DNA of 64,000 bases from Adlercreutzia mucosicola DSM 19490. Its GTDB lineage: Bacteria; Actinomycetota; Coriobacteriia; Coriobacteriales; Eggerthellaceae. This document shows, one piece after another, positions 34,276-42,574 of the stretch. The notes beneath the pieces were generated by a model. That model was not told the origin of the DNA, searched no databases, and saw only the letters and a list, made by a program, of their open reading frames with translations. The stretch lies in NCBI RefSeq assembly GCF_000422625.1, contig NZ_AUGK01000017.1, positions 1 through 64,000 of the forward strand, given 5' to 3'. The position numbers and the translations under genes are program-made. Position 1 is the stretch's first letter. Every line of letters begins with the position of its first letter.

Positions 34276-35391
34276 ATGAGTTTCCGAGACAACCTGCAGT
34301 ATCTACGCGCCACCCACGCCATGACCCAAGAGCAGCTGGCCATGATGGTGGGCGTGAGCCGCCAATCCGTCACCAAATGGGAGGCCGAGCGCGCCTACCC
34401 CGAGATGGACAAGCTGCTGAAGCTGTGCCAGATATTCGACTGCACCTTGGACGACCTGGTGACGGGCGACCTGACTGCCACCTCCCCCACCCCGCGGGCC
34501 CAGGCCGCCGCCGACGCCATGCGACAGAGCGCGGGCGGCCCGCCTCAGGACGTATGCGGCTACGACGAGCACATGCGCGCCTTCGCCAACCGCATCGCCG
34601 CGGGCGTGGGCGCCTTGCTGGTCGGCGTGTCGCTGCTCATCCTCGTCGGCACCCTCGCCGAGTGCTTCGCCCCGAACCTGGAGGCCCTGGGGCTCATCCC
34701 CCTGTTCGCAGGCATCGGCATCTGGCTCGCGCTTATCCTCCCCGCCATCTTCCGGCACAGCGAGTTCCAGCGCAACCACCCCTACATCCAGGACTTCTAC
34801 ACAGCCGACGACCGCCGCGAGACCCAGCGCACCTTCTCTATCAGCCTCGTGGCGGGGCTTCTCCTCCTGTTCGTCGGCGTTGTCGCCGCGAGCTTCTCCG
34901 ACGGCCACGGCGCCCTTGCCGAGGGCATCGCCTCCGCCGCGATGGTGGCCCTCCTCGCCGCAGGCGCATGGCTCATCGTGCGCGCCTCCATCCTGCTGTC
35001 CCGCGTGAACGTCGCCAACTACAACGAGGCCCGCGAGCAAGCCATGGCCGAAAGCGACACGTGGAAGTACCTCCGCGAATCGGACGCAGCCCAGCTGCGC
35101 GGCTTGTACACCGACGAGCAGATCTGCGAGCTGTTGGGCATACCGAACGCCTCGGATGCGGAAATTGCCCGCGCCCGGGCGCGCCTGGAACGACGCCATC
35201 GCAAGAGCCAGCTCACGAGTGGTCTGTGCGGCATCATCATGATCATTGCCACCATAGTGGGCATGGCGCTGCTGCTCGTGCCCCAGTGGCACACGGCCTA
35301 CTTCTGGATGGCCTGGTTCGTCGGCGGCCTTTTGTGCGGCGTGGTCGGCATCGCCGTGTCCACCTTCATCAAAGACGATCCCGCGGCCTAG
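34276..35391 (+). CDS. XRE-family regulator with membrane domain
   Basis: Of 371 residues, the first 65 are a Cro/CI-type helix-turn-helix (MTQEQLAMMVGVSRQSVTKW). After a linker come four to six hydrophobic segments, including two paired spans near residues 110-155 and 190-240. A C-terminal pair follows near 320-365. Membrane-tethered XRE regulators of this type often sense envelope or stress conditions; the targets are unknown. ATG 34276 has GAGAGGA. Confidence 0.85.
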   Translation: MSFRDNLQYLRATHAMTQEQLAMMVGVSRQSVTKWEAERAYPEMDKLLKLCQIFDCTLDDLVTGDLTATSPTPRAQAAADAMRQSAGGPPQDVCGYDEHMRAFANRIAAGVGALLVGVSLLILVGTLAECFAPNLEALGLIPLFAGIGIWLALILPAIFRHSEFQRNHPYIQDFYTADDRRETQRTFSISLVAGLLLLFVGVVAASFSDGHGALAEGIASAAMVALLAAGAWLIVRASILLSRVNVANYNEAREQAMAESDTWKYLRESDAAQLRGLYTDEQICELLGIPNASDAEIARARARLERRHRKSQLTSGLCGIIMIIATIVGMALLLVPQWHTAYFWMAWFVGGLLCGVVGIAVSTFIKDDPAA

Positions 35392-35436
35392 GAAGCGATC
35401 CGGGCCCTTCGCACCGACACAGCACCAAGACCCACA

Positions 35437-35465
35437 GTGGCCGCCCCTTTTCACGGGGCGGCCAC
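35437..35465. other. Hairpin after the XRE gene
   Basis: GTGGCCGCCCC (35437-35447) pairs perfectly with GGGGCGGCCAC (35455-35465) with a 7-nt loop. It is terminator-like in position but has no T run. Confidence 0.5.
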
Positions 35466-35593
35466 GGCTTCTGGCGAAACGATGGCGGAAATCCTACGGT
35501 CGCCATACGCTTACCGAGCGGCTCGGCGCAAACGGCTTGAGGGGTCCTATGCTGGGAAGCACTTGCTGACACCTTCCCCTGAGAGGAGCCACC

Positions 35594-36508
35594 ATGGCTG
35601 AAAACACCAATCCGGCGCCCCCGGTCTCCGACGGCTACACCGCCGAGGGGCGCACCCTGGAACAGGAGTCCCTCGCGAGCACTTATCCCACCAATCCTGC
35701 CACTCCTATCAGCGACCCCGTCACCGCCGCCGCAGGCGATACGAGCGAGATGCTGGGCGAGGTCCTGCAATCCCAAGCATTGAACCCCCTCGAACCGGCC
35801 GTGACCAACGATCCCGTACCGCTGGAGGGCGCGGCGAGCGCCGGCGCCGTGGCTGGGGCGGCCGGGGCCGAGTCGACGACGGCCGCTGCGGCTGCACCCT
35901 TCGTACCGCCCACCCAGGAAGGCTACGGATTCCAAGGTCGCGCCATGGAGCAGGAGGCCCTGAATCAGGCCTACCCGGGCCAGCCCATCCGCACAGAACA
36001 GCCCGCAATGCCCTATTACGCCGCCCCGCAACCCCCTGAGGCCGGATACGGCGCGCCGACGGCTCCGTCCTCGGTCGCCGCCTCCCAGGCGGCCTACCAG
36101 GCGGCCTACGGTGCACCGAGCGCCACTTCGGCAGCCGCGTCGGGAACCGCCGCACCGGTGCCCCCAGCCTATACTCCCCAAGCTGCCGTTACGGCCGCAG
36201 CCCTGAAGAAATCGCGTGAGGGCCTCGACCCCCAGCGCATCTTCCTCATCTGCGGCATGGCCGTCGGCGCCATCATGATCGTATTCGGCCTGTGCATGCT
36301 GGCCTTCTACACCCCCGCTGAAATCAGCGAGTTCTACGATCCGTCGCACTTCGGCGGCAACCAGGCCTTCACCAATGCCGGGGCCACTGCCGCCCAGGTG
36401 CTGAAGGCCGGCTTCTCCATGCTGCTCATCGGCCTTGGTGCCGCCGACATCTGCGCCTTCGGTGCCAAACTCACCAAGCGCGCCTGCAAGCCCCAGCTTG
36501 ACCGCTAA
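35594..36508 (+). CDS. Hypothetical protein with low-complexity N-terminus and two membrane spans
   Basis: The 304-residue protein has an Ala/Pro/Thr/Tyr-rich disordered first two thirds. It contains an approximate internal repeat (DGYTAEGRTLEQESLASTYP near residue 13 and EGYGFQGRAMEQEALNQAYP near residue 108). The C-terminal third carries two hydrophobic segments around residues 217-238 and 270-290. No family was recognised. ATG 35594 has GAGAGGAG. Confidence 0.7.
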   Translation: MAENTNPAPPVSDGYTAEGRTLEQESLASTYPTNPATPISDPVTAAAGDTSEMLGEVLQSQALNPLEPAVTNDPVPLEGAASAGAVAGAAGAESTTAAAAAPFVPPTQEGYGFQGRAMEQEALNQAYPGQPIRTEQPAMPYYAAPQPPEAGYGAPTAPSSVAASQAAYQAAYGAPSATSAAASGTAAPVPPAYTPQAAVTAAALKKSREGLDPQRIFLICGMAVGAIMIVFGLCMLAFYTPAEISEFYDPSHFGGNQAFTNAGATAAQVLKAGFSMLLIGLGAADICAFGAKLTKRACKPQLDR

Positions 36509-36757
36509 AACGCCGTCCCGCCCCGGAACGCGATCCCCCGCGCGCCGTGGCGAAGGGCAGCTCTGCGGCATGGCGCTTCCGTAGGGCCCCCAGACTGGCC
36601 GCCCCCGCCCGGGAGACCCCGGGGACCCTACGGAGCATTCGCCACTTCGACCCACCCTCCTCTGCGGGGCGCTCTTCCTTCGCATCGCCCCCTCCTCAAA
36701 CCGCTGAAGAGAAAAGTAACGGTTGAAGTTTTTGTTTTGCTTTTTCTATGATGCTGG

Positions 36758-36845
36758 TATAATGGTTTCCAACTTACGAGGAAGCTCACAAGCTTCAAAT
36801 AGATGAGGGTTCTGTTTTTGGAGGGGACAGAACCCTTTGTCTTTT
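36758..36845 (+). ncRNA. Candidate small RNA with its own promoter and terminator
   Basis: An extended -10 (TGGTATAAT, TATAAT at 36758-36763) lies in an otherwise gene-free stretch (36509-36921). It would give a transcript of about 75 nt. That transcript contains a GAAGCT/AGCTTC hairpin (36781-36796) and ends in a 10-bp stem AGGGTTCTGT/ACAGAACCCT (36806-36815, 36827-36836) followed by TTGTCTTTT. No credible ORF or downstream plus-strand gene exists. The stretch 36509-36757 has GC-rich DNA with a CCGTAGGG/CCCTACGG inverted repeat around 36580-36636. Confidence 0.45.
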
Positions 36846-36921
36846 CTCGGGGCCATGGTTTGCAAGGCGCTCCTCTGGATGAAGAAGCCCAAAGACGTGC
36901 TCTGCTCGAGAGCAGGCGCCT

Positions 36922-38325
36922 TCAGCGCCAAGCACGAGCCAAGGCGCGGATGCCGGGGGCAATGAGGCGATGGGAAATGGCAGAGTAGCCCATGAGCAAC
37001 GTTCCTGGCTGCGCTTTCTTCGCGTCAACCCAATAAGGATGTGAAGGATACACCCGCACGCCCTCCTCAAGTCCCAAGGCTATCAGCTCCTCAGTTGGAC
37101 GAGCATCGTCCACATGGAGCCACAGATGCAGTCCCGCTCCTTCTCCGTCGATGGCAACCTTATCGCCGAAGGCCTCATGGAGCGCCCCTATGAGAAGTCG
37201 TTGGGACGTGCGATGGTACTTCACCTGCCGCCGCACGTGCTTTTCATAGAAGCCATTCCCGAGCATAACGCCCAGGGCTTTCTGCGTGACCCATGAGACA
37301 GGACACCAGTACGACCTCATTCGATCGCGGTAAGGCCCTACAAGCTCAGGAGGCAGTACGAGATAACTCACCCGCATAGCCGGCGAGAAGGCCTTGGAAA
37401 ATGTGCCCGTGTAGATGACGCATCCGTAGCGGTCCAAGGATTGAAGCGAAGGTATGGGACGCTCCTGGTATCGGTATTCGCTATCGTAATCGTCTTCGAG
37501 GATAAAAGCCCCCTGGGCATGGGCCCATTCAATAAGCCGCATCCGATCCGCGTAGGACATGATACGCCCCGTGGGAAACTGATGGGAAGGGGTCACGAAT
37601 ACGATCTTTGCGCCGCTGCGCTCCAAATCGCCGAAGAACGCCTCGCTTGACGACACATCAAGCGAGGCTATCGAGAACCGGTTGCTTGCAAGCACCTGCG
37701 CCACACCGGCAAAACCCGGCTGCTCGATAGCGACAATATGGCGCTCAGGATCGAACAGGTGCATGAGCCGCTCAATGCCGTCCCGCGTTCCCGATTGGAT
37801 GGCAATCTGCCCGGCCGAGCACCGCACGCTGCGGGCGCGGCCAAGATAGCCGCTCAGAGATTCGCGCAACGAGAGCAACCCGAACTCGTCGGAATAATCG
37901 TTGGAACCCTCTAGGGAGCACAGCGCCTCCCCCACCGCCTTGCGCAGCGCTTCAGCGGGAAACAGCTCCGTTGGAAGGCTTCCGTAAAAGAAGTCGTAGG
38001 GAACCGGGGGGTCTGCGGGGGCCTTGAGCATCTCTGCCAAAATGCCCTCCGAACGCTCGGGCCAATCGGCCCCGCATCCTTCCGTCGGCATAGCCGGATC
38101 GACGTAATAACCCGAGCGGTTCCGGGACACGACATAGCCCTCGGCGTAGAGCTGCTGGTAGGCCTTATCCACGGTGTTGCGCGAAACGCCCAGCTCTTCC
38201 GCCACATAGCGCACCGAAGGCAACTTTGCGTCGGGCTCGTAAATGCCGCGCACAATGTCTTCGCGCAAGCCCTCGTACAACTGGACGTAGGCCGGTGTTG
38301 CCGAACTTCGCTCAATGGAAATCAT
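36922..38325 (-). CDS. MocR-type regulator (GntR domain fused to aminotransferase)
   Basis: The 467-residue protein has an N-terminal winged helix of the GntR family (YEGLREDIVRGIYEPDAKLPSVRYVAEEL with the ELGVSRNTVDKAYQ recognition region). A fold-type I PLP aminotransferase domain follows, with LEDDYDSEYRY and the PLP-lysine region TGTFSKAF. Such regulators sense pyridoxal phosphate or amino compounds. It starts 21 nt after the TorD-like gene's stop, so it may belong to the Mo-oxidoreductase operon. A GAGGGGG ribosome site is present. Confidence 0.9.
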   Translation of the reverse strand: MISIERSSATPAYVQLYEGLREDIVRGIYEPDAKLPSVRYVAEELGVSRNTVDKAYQQLYAEGYVVSRNRSGYYVDPAMPTEGCGADWPERSEGILAEMLKAPADPPVPYDFFYGSLPTELFPAEALRKAVGEALCSLEGSNDYSDEFGLLSLRESLSGYLGRARSVRCSAGQIAIQSGTRDGIERLMHLFDPERHIVAIEQPGFAGVAQVLASNRFSIASLDVSSSEAFFGDLERSGAKIVFVTPSHQFPTGRIMSYADRMRLIEWAHAQGAFILEDDYDSEYRYQERPIPSLQSLDRYGCVIYTGTFSKAFSPAMRVSYLVLPPELVGPYRDRMRSYWCPVSWVTQKALGVMLGNGFYEKHVRRQVKYHRTSQRLLIGALHEAFGDKVAIDGEGAGLHLWLHVDDARPTEELIALGLEEGVRVYPSHPYWVDAKKAQPGTLLMGYSAISHRLIAPGIRALARAWR

Positions 38326-38346
38326 GCCCGCCCCCTCTTCTCGGGT

Positions 38347-39027
38347 CTATTGTAAGGCGTTTTCCGCTCGCGAGCCATCTCCCTGCACCAGGGTGCTCGC
38401 CACCTGGGCGAGCGCCGCATAAGCCGAAGACGGCTCCTGTGCCGACAGGCGAACGGAGAACGTGCCGATCCACCGCCCCACGTGCTCGCGCAGAAACCTC
38501 TGCCGAGTCCCTCTCGCACGGGTAACAGCGGCGTCGTCCCCCTCGCTCAGAGCATAGAGCTCTTCCCGGCACAGAGCTGCCACGAAATACAACTCCGTAG
38601 CAAGAAAATCTTCGGAGACCCGCGGATAACCCTGAACGCGGTATCCGAAGGATGCGTAGAACTTTCGCACCGACAAGGTGTCACGGGAGAACAGCCCCCG
38701 CGAGCCGGCCGTGTGCGCCGATTCCCAAGGAGGCACCGGCAAGACGCCAGGGCCGAGGAACAGCCTTGTGTATTCGGGGCGAGACAGGGCCGCCGCCAGA
38801 TCGGAGCGCCGCAGATCAGAATCGAGCTCGCCGCATTTCTCCACAGCCCCCGCTTCCACCAGGCATCGCCAAGCCTGCGCCGTCAGCGGCGACGACAGCG
38901 CTTCCCGCAAGGCGTCATCGGGCTCTTCGGCGAACACGCGGGCAAGCAACTGGTAGAGGTAGTGGCGCGCGGCCGCCTGCTCGGCAAGCGCTTCGGTCTC
39001 GATCATGTCGGCATGAGCGATTTCCAT
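38347..39027 (-). CDS. TorD/DmsD-like chaperone for molybdoenzyme maturation
   Basis: The 226-residue helical protein carries the family hallmarks ARHYLYQLLARVFAEEP near the N-terminus, YTRLFLGPG...PVPPWESAH in the centre and PRVSEDFLATELYFVAAL. It binds the Tat signal of its partner Mo-enzyme and helps cofactor insertion. Two adjacent ATGs (39030, 39027) follow AAAGGAG; the second gives better spacing. Downstream of the ferredoxin and catalytic genes in one operon. Confidence 0.85.
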   Translation of the reverse strand: MEIAHADMIETEALAEQAAARHYLYQLLARVFAEEPDDALREALSSPLTAQAWRCLVEAGAVEKCGELDSDLRRSDLAAALSRPEYTRLFLGPGVLPVPPWESAHTAGSRGLFSRDTLSVRKFYASFGYRVQGYPRVSEDFLATELYFVAALCREELYALSEGDDAAVTRARGTRQRFLREHVGRWIGTFSVRLSAQEPSSAYAALAQVASTLVQGDGSRAENALQ

Positions 39028-39113
39028 CATCACTCCTTTGACGAAACGGGAATCGGCCGTGCGGCAGCCGAGGACAAGACGCCTCGTCCGCCGCACGGCC
39101 CGAGGAGGGGTGC

Positions 39114-39692
39114 CTATACGGTAAACGCCGAGCCCTCGTTCTCAAGGGCAACGGCCTTCGCCCGCATAATCAGCGAGGGGGTCGTCTCGCTAGCGGAAGG
39201 CATGCACGGCAGCTCGGACACGCATTCCCCGCCATACTGGGCGCGCAGCTCCTCGATATCTCCGAACCTCAGCGCGCGCATGGTGCAAGCGGCCACGCAG
39301 ACAGGGTCTTCCCCCTGCTCGCGAAAGCCGAGGCAGCCATCGCATTTCTGCACGATCTTCAAATCGTCGCGGAACTGCGGCGTCCCGTAGGGACATGCCT
39401 TCACGCAAGACTGGCAGCCGATGCACACCTCGTCGTCGTGCTGGATGGTACCATCCGCCTCGTCCACGGCCATGGCGCCGGCGGGGCACACCTCAACGCA
39501 GGCCGGCGACTCGCAGTGGTTGCACCCCAAGCTCACGTGAAACATGGACGCTTCGGGATAGGCGCCGCCCGTCAGGCTGAACACCCGGCGAAACGACACC
39601 CCCAACGGGACATCGTGAGCCTCGATGCAAGCCGCCTGGCACGTACGGCAGCCAACGCAGGCGCTCTCGTCGAAATAAAAACCTTTTCTCAT
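39114..39692 (-). CDS. DmsB-like 4Fe-4S electron-transfer subunit
   Basis: The 192-residue protein has four ferredoxin-type Cys clusters (CVGCRTCQAAC, CNHCESPACVEVC, CIGCQSCVKAC, CDGCLGF...CVAAC). ATG 39692 with AAGGGG is preferred over an upstream in-frame ATG. It lies 13 nt behind the catalytic subunit gene. No DmsC-type anchor lies in this operon, so its electron donor is unclear. Confidence 0.93.
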   Translation of the reverse strand: MRKGFYFDESACVGCRTCQAACIEAHDVPLGVSFRRVFSLTGGAYPEASMFHVSLGCNHCESPACVEVCPAGAMAVDEADGTIQHDDEVCIGCQSCVKACPYGTPQFRDDLKIVQKCDGCLGFREQGEDPVCVAACTMRALRFGDIEELRAQYGGECVSELPCMPSASETTPSLIMRAKAVALENEGSAFTV

Positions 39693-39705
39693 GGCAATCC
39701 CCTTC

Positions 39706-42372
39706 TTACTCGTTCGCGGCAAGAACCACTTGGGCAGCCGCATCTGCCCTCAAAGCGGCTCCGGCATATGGCTCGACCTTCACGTTGAGCGTGTTGTAGC
39801 CCGCCGTGCCCATGCCGACGCACACCGACCCCGTAAGGGAGTTCACCGCACCGGCAACATCCACGCCGCTCTCGTCTAATTGAGCCCAGGCGCCGTTGGG
39901 CAGCCCCACGCAGCCGGGCATCGTCAGCGGCGAGAGGCTGGCATGGCGCAGCACCGAGCCGTATCGACTGGAAACGAGCACCGTGTCTCCGTCTTCGATA
40001 CCCAAAGCCGTCGCATCCTCGTTGTTCATAAAGACCGGGTGCTCGAGAATGCTTGCCAACATCATGGTGTTTCCGAACACCCCGTTGGCGAAGCGCATAT
40101 AGTGGGGGTTGTAGCACTGGAAGGGGTAATCACCCTTCTTTTTGGCTCCCCAATCGTCGAAAGTCTGCTCGAAGCCCTCGACGGGCACATGGTAGGTGGG
40201 ATAGGGCTTGTACGTATCCTCGGAGTACCCCATGGCGTTCAGGGCATCGGCCTTCCACTGGCAGCAGATCTCGAACTTGCCGCTCTCGCTTTCGCGCGGG
40301 TTCTTTTGGGGGTCGGCGATAAAATCCTCGTAGGCGATATAGCCGTAGCCGTCATCGGCCGAGGACCGCGGAATCTGGTAGACGCCTTTCTCTCGGAACT
40401 CGCTCCACGAGATAAGGCCCTCCTGCGGGGTGCCCTCCACCCCCCAGGCGTCGATATCCTCCTGGGTGATGGATACCAGGGTTACCTGGTTGTCCGCAGA
40501 GCCGTCGGCCACCGTGGTGCCGGCAATCTCGTTGAAGGTCTTCTGCCGCTCCGACAGGGGATGCAGCCCGCGGTGGTCGTAGCCCATAGCCTCGAGAATC
40601 AGGTTGTCTATCTCATCGCTCGATTTCGACTCGTAGACCGGCTCGCAGACCTGCGAATAGCAGAACACGACCTCGCGACCCCCATCGCCCGTGCCCATGA
40701 GCGTGCCGCCGTCGCGCTCCAAGTCGCTGCAGAGCGGCAAGATGATATCGGCGTACTGGGCATCGAGGCGCGGAACGAAGCTGCGGTTCACAACAAACTC
40801 CACCCGGTCGCTGCGCAGCGCCTCCACGGCTTGGTTGGTGTCGAGCAGAGAGCGCATGGGCGACCAGTTTCCGTTCTCGATCATGCGGATGTCGATGGTG
40901 CGCTCCTCGCCGGGCACGACGTCGATGCCGCACGGGTTGCCGACAAAACGGTAGGAGCCGGTGGCCACCGCCCGCCACAACTCCGAGGAGCCGATGAGGT
41001 CGTCGGGGGCCTCGAAACCGAAGTCGGGACCATCCACGCCCAGCGCCTCGGCAGCCTCGGCCTCGCCCGAGCCGCCGGTGAGAATGAGGTTTACCGGACC
41101 GTCTGAGGCGCTGTCAGCATAGTAGACGCCGCAAGCATGCCCGGGCTTTCCGAAGTGGCCGCCCATAGCGCCGACGGTCATCATCAGCTGGGGCAGGTCC
41201 TCGGCGCCGTTGCAGCGGTAGGCCGCGAAGGAGCTTGCGATGAAGACAGCCTTGTCGCAGCCGAGCTCGCGAGCAAACCACGTGATGTCCTCGGCGGGGG
41301 TGCCGCATATCTCGCTCGCCCACTCGGGCGTCTTGGGAACACCGTCGTAGTCGCCGCGCACGTAGCCGAGGAAGTGCTCGCCGTCCCGAGAGGGGCTCTC
41401 CTCATCGAAACCGATGCAGTAGGTATGCAGGAAATCCCAATCGATAAGGCCCTCGCCAGCCTCGTCCTGTCGCACCATCTCGTAGGCCACGGCAAGCAGC
41501 AAGGCGGTATCGGTGCCGGGACGCGTGCGAACCCAGCGCGCTTCCAGCATGCTGGCACTGGCATTGTAAGTGGGCCCCACGAAAACAAACTGGGCGCCGC
41601 GCTCTTTGGCGGCCAGGAAATGCCACGTGGGAGATCCCATGGCCGACCATGCGGGGTTGCAACCGTACAACACGATGGTCTCGGCATTGGTCGCCATGTC
41701 GTAGCGATCGTTGCACTGACCGCGCTTCGCGTTGTCGGTGAGGCCGAGCTTCGAGGGCCCGAGGCGAGCCGAGCCCTGGGAGTTCGTATCCCACATGCCC
41801 ACATAACCCCCGAGATAGCCGTGCAGCGCGCTGCCAAAGGCACTGGGCACGAGCACGGAGCGCGGACCGTAGGTCGAGTAAATGCGCTTAGTCTCGTCGG
41901 CGACATACCGAATAGCCTCATCCCAGCTAATGCGCTCCCATTCGTCGCGGCCACGCAACTCGGGATGGAAGTTCTTGCCCCCCGGCTGCCAGCCCTTGCG
42001 CTTCAGGGGATACTTGATGCGGTCGGCCCCGAACGCCATCTCCCCGATAGCACGCCCGCGCAGGCAACCGCGCTGCTGGGGGAACTCCTGGCTGTCCTCG
42101 TGGGTGTCATCGGTCTTCTGACGCAAGATGACGCCGTCTTCCACGAGCGCCTTGTTCAGACAGCGGCCGCCGCACGACTGCATGCAGGAGATCGTCGTCC
42201 ACACCCCCGCCTGCTCCTGCGGCTCAGATGGCGCATCGCCGGTTTCGGCCATCTTCTCCACCGAGGGCGCGCATCCAGCCAGGGACAGGCCCGCCGCAGC
42301 CGCCGTCGAGGCAGCCACAAACGCACGGCGGTCCATAGCCGGCTCTCGCTGCGCGAATCGGTCGTCAGTCAT
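39706..42372 (-). CDS. Molybdopterin oxidoreductase catalytic subunit (second)
   Basis: The 888-residue protein has a twin-arginine signal (DRRAFVAAS, Arg15-16) with an AGC lipobox-like end. A [4Fe-4S] motif follows (Cys63, Cys67, Cys71, Cys103). Then comes a DMSO-reductase-family bis-MGD body (VLYGCNPAWSAMGSPTWH, GGHFGKPGHACG) and a C-terminal domain with GLPNGAW. It is about 80 residues longer than the DmsA-like enzyme at 17799. The substrate is unknown. The ATG at 42372 with GGAGAGG is used; the frame opens earlier at 42534. It forms an operon with the ferredoxin subunit and the chaperone. Confidence 0.92.
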   Translation of the reverse strand: MTDDRFAQREPAMDRRAFVAASTAAAAGLSLAGCAPSVEKMAETGDAPSEPQEQAGVWTTISCMQSCGGRCLNKALVEDGVILRQKTDDTHEDSQEFPQQRGCLRGRAIGEMAFGADRIKYPLKRKGWQPGGKNFHPELRGRDEWERISWDEAIRYVADETKRIYSTYGPRSVLVPSAFGSALHGYLGGYVGMWDTNSQGSARLGPSKLGLTDNAKRGQCNDRYDMATNAETIVLYGCNPAWSAMGSPTWHFLAAKERGAQFVFVGPTYNASASMLEARWVRTRPGTDTALLLAVAYEMVRQDEAGEGLIDWDFLHTYCIGFDEESPSRDGEHFLGYVRGDYDGVPKTPEWASEICGTPAEDITWFARELGCDKAVFIASSFAAYRCNGAEDLPQLMMTVGAMGGHFGKPGHACGVYYADSASDGPVNLILTGGSGEAEAAEALGVDGPDFGFEAPDDLIGSSELWRAVATGSYRFVGNPCGIDVVPGEERTIDIRMIENGNWSPMRSLLDTNQAVEALRSDRVEFVVNRSFVPRLDAQYADIILPLCSDLERDGGTLMGTGDGGREVVFCYSQVCEPVYESKSSDEIDNLILEAMGYDHRGLHPLSERQKTFNEIAGTTVADGSADNQVTLVSITQEDIDAWGVEGTPQEGLISWSEFREKGVYQIPRSSADDGYGYIAYEDFIADPQKNPRESESGKFEICCQWKADALNAMGYSEDTYKPYPTYHVPVEGFEQTFDDWGAKKKGDYPFQCYNPHYMRFANGVFGNTMMLASILEHPVFMNNEDATALGIEDGDTVLVSSRYGSVLRHASLSPLTMPGCVGLPNGAWAQLDESGVDVAGAVNSLTGSVCVGMGTAGYNTLNVKVEPYAGAALRADAAAQVVLAANE

Positions 42373-42493
42373 TTCCTCTCCTCTCTCCAAAAGGGTGGAA
42401 GGGTTTCCTTCCATCGCGCATGGTACGAAGCGGAAAGACACAAGCCACAGGGGCAGTTTCGGTTTCTTCGAGAGGACAGATGGCCCCTTCCTC

Positions 42494-42532
42494 AAAAGGC
42501 GAGGCCCTCTCCGGCATAGCGGGGAGGGCCTC
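42494..42532 (-). terminator. Terminator after the YfcC-like gene
   Basis: A 12-bp stem with one wobble (GAGGCCCTCTCC 42501-42512 with 42521-42532) is followed on the minus strand by GCCTTTTG. It separates the transporter from the oxidoreductase operon. Confidence 0.75.
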
Positions 42533-42574
42533 ATGGCAGAGAGATACAGGGACGCTCTATGCCGATGCGCGGCG

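Noticed and set aside
36580-36636. Fifth REP/BIME-like pair
   Set aside because: It has CCGTAGGG/CCCTACGG arms but lacks the CTGAAG stem-loop core shared by the other four.
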